A stretch of DNA of 64,000 nucleotides from Polytrichum commune (taxonomy: Eukaryota; Streptophyta; Polytrichopsida; Polytrichales; Polytrichaceae), in assembly GCA_950295325.1 (NCBI GenBank), contig OX485806.1, positions 51,269,169 to 51,333,168 on the forward strand. The letters are read 5' to 3'. Numbering within the stretch: the first letter of the stretch is position 1; the number at the start of each line of letters is the position of its first letter. This document shows, piece by piece, positions 57,131 through 64,000 of this stretch. Below the pieces are notes generated by a model. That model worked only from the letters and a program-made list of their open reading frames with translations. It was not told where the DNA came from and ran no database searches. The position numbers and the translations under genes are program-made.

Positions 57131-58929
57131 TAATTGGCGACCATCGGGGGATGGATCCCGAATCTCTTGCTTCGAAGGCAAGTTGTCGTTCAAACTCGAT
57201 ACTCCTTGCACCTACTTTCTGAGGTTCGGGTTGGGAAGTTCTCCCCGTTCAATGTTTCCAATTGCATGGAATTGTTGGGAAATACTTTGCGGACAAGATA
57301 AGGGCCCAACTAAACCGCATCGAACTTACCCGAGAAGTCAAGTTTCCTAGCATCTTGAATTATCACCATCATTCCCGGTCGTAGTGCTTTTTTTTGTGTC
57401 TTTTGTCGAAGGTGAGCTTCCTTCGGCGTTGGATTGCCTCGATGTGTTGAGCCACCATTGTTCTTCTCTCATCAAACTCCTCCAAGTCGGTCAACCTATT
57501 TCTTAACGATGGACTCTCGGTAAGGCGTGAACCAATGGCCACCCGAAGAGACTCCACCTCATACTTAATTGGAAGTGTGGCTTTCAAACCATACACTAAG
57601 GAGAAAGGAGTGGCTTGGGTAGTTACTTTGTAAGTTGTCCGATAAGCCCACAATACCGCCGTCAACTTCGTATCCCAATCCCTCTTAGAATCCATCACCA
57701 TCTTGCGTAGGATGCTTACCAAAATGCCATTGATCCTCTCCGTTTGACCATTTGTTTGGGGTGGTAAGGTGTAGTCTTCCTATGGTCAATTTGAAACTTG
57801 TCCGTCATTTCTTGAATCAAAGAATTTAGGAAGTGAGTCCTTCTATCGCTCACCAAAATCTTGGGCACTCCAAACCTTGAGATGATGTTTTCATACATAA
57901 ATGCCGCCGCATGTGCCGCCGTGTCGGTCTTGACTGCCTTAGCCTTCGCCCACTTGGTGAGGTACTCGGTGGCAATTATAATGTAAGCCATTCATTTGGA
58001 GGAAAGGGGATGGACTTCACCCACATAGTCGATTCCCCACTTTTCAAAAGGTACAAGAAGCAATGAAATGTGGAGTGGCATTTCCATCCGTAAATCATTC
58101 CTAGCATACCTTTGACAAGCGTCACAACGCTTCACATAATCATGTGAGTCCTTGAACAAGGTAGGCCAAAAATATTCCACTTTAAGAATATTTTGACCGG
58201 TAAATTGGCCGAAAAAATGTCCTCCACACGCACTATCATGACAAGCCTCTAGAATGGTAGGGACCTCTATCTCTGACACACACCTCCTAAGCAATCCATC
58301 GGTTCCCCTCCTAAACAATCTATGGCCTACCACCGCAAAATGCCTACTATTAACTCTAACATTTCTTCTCTTCTCCTTGGTCCAATCCTCGGGCAACTTT
58401 TATGTGGTCAAGAACTCCACGATACCCGCATACCATTCCGGTTTAGCCGTACCAAAAAAAGATTGTCATCCACTAACCTATCATCTATTGGACTCTCTCC
58501 CATCCTCTCTGATAACCTAGACAAATGGTCGGCTTGTAAGTGCATGCGGCCCAGCTTATATTCCACCGTGTAGTCAAACTTCTCTAATAACAAGACCCAC
58601 CTAGCTAATATCCCGATTAGCTCCGCCTTGTTGACTAAGTACTTTATGGCCATGTGATCCACAAAGAAAACAACTGGATTACACACGAAATAATGACGAA
58701 ACTTCTTGACCGAAAATACTATAGCCAAACACTCCCTCTCCGTGGTAGAGTAATTCCTCTCGGCCGGTGTCAATTGCTTGCTAGCATAGGCAATGGGTTG
58801 GTCTTTACCCTTCTCACCCGTGGACTGACACAAGGCACTACCAACCGCTACATTGCTAGCATCACAATACACATGAAAAGACTTATCCCAATCGGGTGGC
58901 CTCAACACCAAATAAGTGCTCAATTTATT

Positions 58930-60255
58930 TACGAGCCCAAAATGAGTGCTCATATTGGTTTTATGTTTAGAATTTATTTAGAATTGCATTTGGAGTGGTA
59001 TTGAAACAATCAAAAGTATAAAAAGAGTGAGGCTTGGTTTGGTTTATGTTTTAGGCCTTAAGCCCATTTTGTGTGGTTAATTAGAGGCTTAGTGACATTA
59101 GGGAGTGTTTGGTTAGGTGTGTAGTATTTGATGAAGCAAGGGGAAGGGCCTTGGACTTTAATGTTTGAATTAGAACATGTTCCTGTTGGTTTAGGGGGTG
59201 AGGATTTAGTGGATAGGATAAGGTCGTACTAAGTAGGAGAAGGTTAAGGGGCTTGTGGTCTTGGGTGCCCTCTCCTCCTCCTCCTTTCCTTCCTCTCTCT
59301 CTCTCCCTCTTCTCTAGGATATTGAGCTCTTAGAGCTAGAAAAAAATGTATAATTAGTAAGGGGGTATTAGGGAAATTAGTGGAATTAGGTAGGAAGATT
59401 AGGTAGGGGGCTTTGGGGAATTAGTGGGATTAGGTAGAGGACCGAATGTGGGATTTGAAGGCAGTTGGTCTAAGGGCCTGAATCTGGTTGAGACAGCTGG
59501 TCTAAGACCGAATGTGGGATTTGAAGGCAATTGGTCTAAGGGCCTGAATCTGGTTCGAGGCAGCTGGTCTAAGACCGAATGGGGATTTGAAGGCAGTTGG
59601 TCTAAGGGCCTGAATCTAGTTAGCGGCAGCTAGTTAGGACCGAATGGGAATTTGAAGGCAGTTGGTCTAAGGGCCTGAATCTAGTTAGCGGCAGCTGGTT
59701 AAGACCGAATGGGGATTTGAAGGCAGTTGGTCTAAGGGCCTGAATCTAGTTAGAGGCAGCTGGTTAGGACCGAATGGAGGATTTGAAGGTGGCTGGGCTA
59801 AGGGCCAGAATCTGGTTGAGGCAGCTGGTTAGGACCGAATGTGGGATTTGACGGTGGCTGGCTAAGGGGTGAGACCAAAGTGGTGTAGGGGGGAGGAACT
59901 AATAGATTCTACTAGCTTATGTTTAGTTAGTAAATTAGTTATTACATAATATTTATTTAGGTAGATAGCTCATTAGCAAGTTAGGTGAACACCGGCATTA
60001 GAAGGTGGTATTAGGGGGTGGACTTGTGGTTGTGTTTTGTGGAATTGTAAGGGAGGGAGCCAATAATGCCATAATAGAAAAGAGTGTTTCTTAACACTTG
60101 TAATCTTGTTGTGGAATAAATTGGGGTATCCACCAATAATGTGAGGTGCAATGGAAGTCAATGGCATTGGGATGATTTAGCTAGGCTAGCATGAATGTGA
60201 TCCCCATGCCCTCACTCGGACTAGGATGCTTAAGGGTGGGTGGTTTGGCCTCACA
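58930..60255 (+). mobile_element. solo LTR (TGTGAGCC family) inserted antisense in pol
   Basis: Begins TACGAGCCCAAAATGAG and ends TTTGGCCTCACA, 1,326 bases. Flanks are TTATT (58925-58929) and TTATC (60256-60260), a 5-bp duplication with one change, and the pol frame continues across (ELRD ... LSTYLVLRPPDW). TATAAAAAGAGTGAGG at about 59018 and GGAATAAATTGG near 60111 give the direction. The same family supplies the LTR beside this gypsy element and the solo LTR at 34525. Confidence 0.85.
59440..59870. repeat. ~66-bp minisatellite inside the solo LTR
   Basis: About seven units containing GACCGAATGTGGGATTTGAA, GGTCTAAGGGCCTGAATCT and GCAGCTGGT, 60-66 bases each, with decay toward the right end. 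Confidence 0.9.
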
Positions 60256-61565
60256 TTATCCCTCAACTCCTCAAACGCTCTTTGGCAAGCCTCGGTCCAC
60301 TCAAATTTAACATCCTTCTTGAGTAAGTGGCTAATAGGAACCAATATCTTAGAGAAATTAGGAATCAACTACCTATACCACCCCACATGTCCTAACAACT
60401 TGGCTATACCCTTGGCATTGGTGGGAGTGGGCAACTCGTCAATAACCGTGATCTTGTCGGGATCCGGTTCTCTTCCCTTCTCGCTCACCACATAACCCAA
60501 AAAAACTCCCTTGTAAACACCCAAGAATGTTTTATCCGGTTTCAAAGCCAATTGCATCTTCCTACACATAATCAAAGCCTCTCGCACACATCCTATATGT
60601 TGACTAGCATTTGATTGAGTGCTAAAGTCGTCGATGAAGACTGTCATGGATTTGTATAACAAGTCGGTGAAGATGTACATGACGAGCCTCTGAAACGTGG
60701 CCGGAACGTTACACAAACCAAATGGCATGACCACCCACACAAACGTGCCCCATGGAGTAGTAAAAGTCGTCTTGTGAATATCTTGTAATGCTATGGCGAT
60801 TTGGTTATAACCCGTATAACCATCCATGAATGTGTAGCGAGCATGCCCTCCTACCTCTTCTAGAAGGAGAGTGATGAATGGTAAAAGAAAATGGTGATTT
60901 TGCGTGCAAGCATTTAGTTTCCTATAATCCACACACACCCTCAACTTCCCATTATTTTTCTTCACCAATACCATCGGGAAGACCCAATCCGTAATCTTGA
61001 CCAGCTTAATAAATCCGGCATTCAACAATCTCTCTAACTCTGCTTTAACCAACAATTGTAGTTGTGGGTTCATCATTCTCTCATTTTGCCTAATTGGCCT
61101 AGCACCCGGAATCAAAGGAATGCGATGCTCTACCATCTCTCTAGGGATCCCCTTAAGCTCAGCGTATGACCACGCAAAAGTGTCACTAAACTCATCCACC
61201 AAATCACTATATTCCTTGATCTCTTTCTCCCCCAATTGAGACTCCATCTTTATTTGTCTCACCTTGCCATTATTTGTCGTCACATCTACATACTTCCAAT
61301 CTACTTCCGTCACATGAACTTTCTCATCTTTGTTTCTATACCAATCCGCCGGTACCTTAGGATAATCCTTGACATCTTGTCCAACAACAATTTCCGTTGA
61401 CGTAGTCTTGAAGTGCAAAGGCTCCTCCAACTTCTCCGCTTCCATAAGAGCCTCCTCATTTTGAGTCCCATCCACATGTACTAAACTTAAGTCACTCTCT
61501 TCCATACTATCTACCCAAGGTGTCAATCCCCTTAAAATCCACACTTTCTTCGGTGAGCACCTCAC

Positions 61566-62242
61566 ATGGTTCTAAAAAAGAATATTCTTCACTACGTGAA
61601 TAAAAAATGTCATTTCTCAAACATGCATAGTGGGACGTCATCATGACATCGAATTTTGACTCCGGATAATCCCTCAACCATTGGGCATACTCCCCATCAT
61701 TCCCATAATTATAGAAACTAAGACCTAGACCACCCGATCATGTGTCTATGATCCTTCCATGACCACCCGAATGAACTACTCCTACCAATGCCTCATCATT
61801 CTTGCCATCCTCCTTGGCATCACCTTCATCCTCCGAAGAGGAAGCAATCTCTTGTCTAATCCAACCACCTAACGATCCTATGGGAACTTTGAACCTATTA
61901 TCCTCAGGTCCATAAGTAATAGATGGTTTGACTCCTCCCCGATCCACTATGGCATCCGACATTTTCAACCAAGGTTTACCTAACAAAATGAGAAATGTAT
62001 CCTTGTTAGAATGCATTTTTGATGACATGGAAGGTGACTACATACTCTTCCCCACCGGTGCTAATTCTACAATCCTTAATCATTCCCAAAGGCACGGCCG
62101 GACTTTGATTCGCCATATTAATGATGAAAGGTGACGGACCCGTAAGACTAAGACCCAACCTCTTCATGGTATGCTCCGGTAAGATGTTTAGTCCACTTCT
62201 TCCATCCACTAGCACATTAGGAACCACCTTGTCTACCACCAT
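61566..62242 (-). pseudogene. second gypsy protease and linker
   Basis: 62242-62006 encodes a retropepsin-like segment, NVLVDGRSGLNILPEHTM, where D-G-R/G-S is the divergent active-site form used in this gypsy branch, then VPLGMIKDCRI. After a frameshift, 62028-61738 gives FLILLGKPWLKMSDAIVDRG and ITYGPEDNRFKVPIGS. The remaining 170 bases stay coding in another frame (QWLRDYPESKFDVMMTSHYA). Confidence 0.7.
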
Positions 62243-62278
62243 AACCTCAATCTCTATTGGTTTGACATCCCGTCTTCC

Positions 62279-64000
62279 TCATTGCATTTGACCTCTAGCC
62301 GCCAACCTAGTTTTAACCTTCATAGTCCTCCTAATCACCGGCATTCCTTCCTTGAGAGTCTTCCTAGCCACGGGTGAAATTTCCAACAATTGTCCAAAGG
62401 TAATATCGGCCTTAAGTGAGCTAAGATCGGCCCATAAATCGTAGCCAGTCGACTTCTCCACCTTGACATTGCCAACACCATCGAACTCATTCAAAGGAAT
62501 CCCCGGTCCTTCCCATTCTCCCATCTTACTACCCTCCAAATCATGAATGACATTAGGCCTCTCTCTATCATGAAGAATCACATTCTCCTTTTCTAACTTC
62601 TTACTGGCCCTCCTAGCTAATCTAGCTACCCTATCCAATTCGGAAAGGTTAGGAGCCTCATCCGAAGAATATTCCTCTTGACCCTCTACTCCTATCTCTA
62701 ATGGGTTCTTCCCTCTTCTAGCTCTAGTGGTAACCGCTAATGCCGGTGCTTCATGAGTAACCTCATCTCCTAGACTCTTCAACTCATAGGTGATGGCATT
62801 GGTGTGTGGAGGCCATTGACCTTGTTTCTCTTTAATCTCCATTTGGAGAGGAAGAGCGTCATCATGATGTGACTCCACTACACCATCCATAAACCTGACA
62901 TCCTGAGAATTAGACTGACCCGGATCCGTAGGAGGAGCTTGCCGCTTATTGTCGAAGTTTTGTGGACCTCGCCTACCTTGAATCGGAATGTAACTATTTG
63001 CCGTTTACAATCCCGCCGGTGGATGAAAAGTTTGTCTCGCATTACCATGGTCGTAGTACAAATTTGGTGGCCTAAGTTCATTTGGTGGTCTACCTTGAGG
63101 TCTAGCTCCCCTCATGTTGTCCCTCGCTTGTTGTTGTGGATTGGCCACCGGGTAATTTACACTAATAATCTTATCCGGTTGACGACATTCGTCCGAAGGA
63201 TGGTTACCTCCATAATTGCTACAACCATGAGTTTGTCCCTCGGACCAACATTAACCTTGTGCATGCCATTTTCCACAAAATGGATGGAACTCCCTCTTCT
63301 CCACGTTTTGACCACCTTGACCTCTAGGAGGAGGTCCCCTATTGTTACTTTGTCCATATTGAGGTTGTCCATGATCTCGTTGGTTTTGTGAAGGTGGACC
63401 ACCGTTTCCTATTTAATCACGGTTTTGTCCACTTATACAAAACTGATGAATGTGGCCCGGTTGGCCACATTGAACACATCACAACCCCGATGCATGTCTA
63501 CCCGACTCAATCGGAGGAGGAGGACCCGGTTGTTGGCTCTTGATCATCAAAGACATTTGATCCGTTAGACTCTGCATTTGTTTAATCATGGCCTCTTGAA
63601 ACCCCAATTGACTAGCTCCCAATCTCTTTTCCACTTCCTCTATGTGAGGATCCCTTCTAGGAGCCGGTAATGCCAAAAGTGGTGCCGGTTCCTTAACCGC
63701 CAAAGGATGTGGATCCGTGTCAACAATGGCATATGAGACTTGACTCTCATACTTGGCCGGCTCTCCCGCCATCACCCTTGGTCAAATGAGAATGAATTGT
63801 GGTATCAATTCATCTTCCCTTCTCCACAATCTCTCATGATCTCTATCTAAGCTTTCCATTTTTCTAGCCGCCCGCTAGGCATCCGCCAATGTTTGAGGAT
63901 TCCTCTCAAGAACACCCCTAATTGTCCCCGACTTAAAGAATCCTTGAATGAAGAATTGCTTTAGTGTGTCATTATTAAGCATGGTTCCCACAAATTGTGT
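62279..64000 (-). pseudogene. second gypsy gag (C-terminal two thirds)
   Basis: From the window edge the - strand gives a gag helix (NDTLKQFFIQGFFKSGTIRG) with an internal stop; a linker from 63775 (MMAGEPAKYESQVSYAIVD); a zinc knuckle C-V-Q-C-G-Q-P-G-H-I-H-Q-F-C in a shifted frame at about 63437-63478; and a long linker 62890-62279 with TTRARRGKNPLE and TFGQLLEISPVARKTL, usual just before protease. At least four frame breaks separate these. Confidence 0.7.

Larger units (their letters stand above)
57190..61565 (-). pseudogene. second gypsy pol: RT, RNase H, integrase (split by solo LTR)
   Basis: RT (61565-60369) has VEHRIPLIPGARPIRQNERM, GKLRVCVDYRKLNACTQN, FMDGYTGYNQIAIA, MPFGLCNVPATFQR and catalytic VFIDDF. 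A TAG at 60369-60371 interrupts, then the connection continues (HLLKKDVKFEWTEACQRAFEEL) to the LTR insertion. Beyond it: RNase H (LRPPDWDKSFHVYCDASNVA, YASKQLTPAERNYSTTERE, ADHLSRLSERMG), integrase finger (HDSACGGHF, CDACQRY), and core with ATEYLTKW, where Glu replaces the first catalytic Asp, and VSDRRTHF. A frameshift precedes TPFSLVYGLKATLPI; the end is WLGPYLVRKVF...CKEYRV, stop at 57190. There is no chromodomain. Confidence 0.85.
55810..64000 (-). mobile_element. second Ty3/gypsy element, 5' part beyond the window
   Basis: - strand order: gag from the window edge to about 62279, protease near 62242-62006, RT 61565-60256, a foreign antisense solo LTR (60255-58930), RNase H and integrase 58929-57190, then an LTR at 57130-55810. 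Motifs (FIDDFSTQS, WLGPYLVRKVF, SRCKEYRV) fit the Tat/Athila side of gypsy. It contains many stops and shifts. It is inserted in copy 2 of the unclassified repeat; five flanking bases are CTTAC (55805-55809). Confidence 0.8.

Noticed and set aside
1-64000. tRNA, rRNA, prokaryotic operons or a defence system.
   Set aside because: I saw no tRNA cloverleaf sequence, rRNA match, Shine-Dalgarno-led gene clusters or bacterial gene families; the content is that of a plant nuclear genome.

Overview
The window is nuclear DNA from a land plant. The clearest evidence is a split gene for a plastid-type ClpS adaptor (three exons, plant-specific N-terminal extension). Long introns and dense Ty3/gypsy, Copia and CACTA remnants agree with this. 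The Tc1-type DNA transposon and a LINE C-terminal fragment make a spore-bearing lineage (liverwort, moss, lycophyte or fern) my preferred guess over a flowering plant, but I cannot fix the species.

Layout. (1) 1-6768: the right part of a CACTA (En/Spm) DNA transposon on the + strand, with a multi-exon TnpA-like gene (exons 45-1226, 1412-1513, 1687-2955, 3044-3550, all phase 0) and a terminus reading CACTAGTAG inward on the - strand. (2) 6769-18697: an Athila/Tat-like Ty3/gypsy element on the - strand: 1.95 kb 5' LTR with 203-bp inverted ends (16748-18697), tRNA-Asp-type primer site, broken leader ORFs, gag-protease, pol, a spacer, and two extra ORFs after pol. The CACTA element sits inside the last ORF, so the missing 3' LTR should lie left of the window. 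(3) 18698-27923: AT-rich decayed DNA with a Copia element (21371-25696, - strand) between two ~228-bp direct repeats. (4) 27924-37676: an LTR-like block, then a + strand chromovirus split by a 1.5 kb solo LTR with a perfect 5-bp target duplication. (5) 37677-46480: AT-rich DNA with a degenerate copy (+ strand) of an unclassified coding repeat, split by a precisely delimited 1.72 kb Tc1-like element. (6) 46627-51925: the ClpS gene, whose ~4.6 kb first intron holds a LINE fragment and a long fold-back. (7) 54058-55809: a second copy (- strand) of the unclassified repeat, cut at its right by a second gypsy element (55810 to window end, - strand), which carries its own antisense solo-LTR insertion.

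The only clearly functional host gene is ClpS. The CACTA gene looks intact over the part seen; nearly all other coding sequence is transposon-derived and broken. The main interest is the nesting order, which gives relative insertion ages, and three structural oddities: the gypsy LTR with long inverted termini, an LTR family in which each of three copies carries a different minisatellite, and the two-copy unclassified coding repeat whose second copy supplies the empty site for the Tc1-like insertion.
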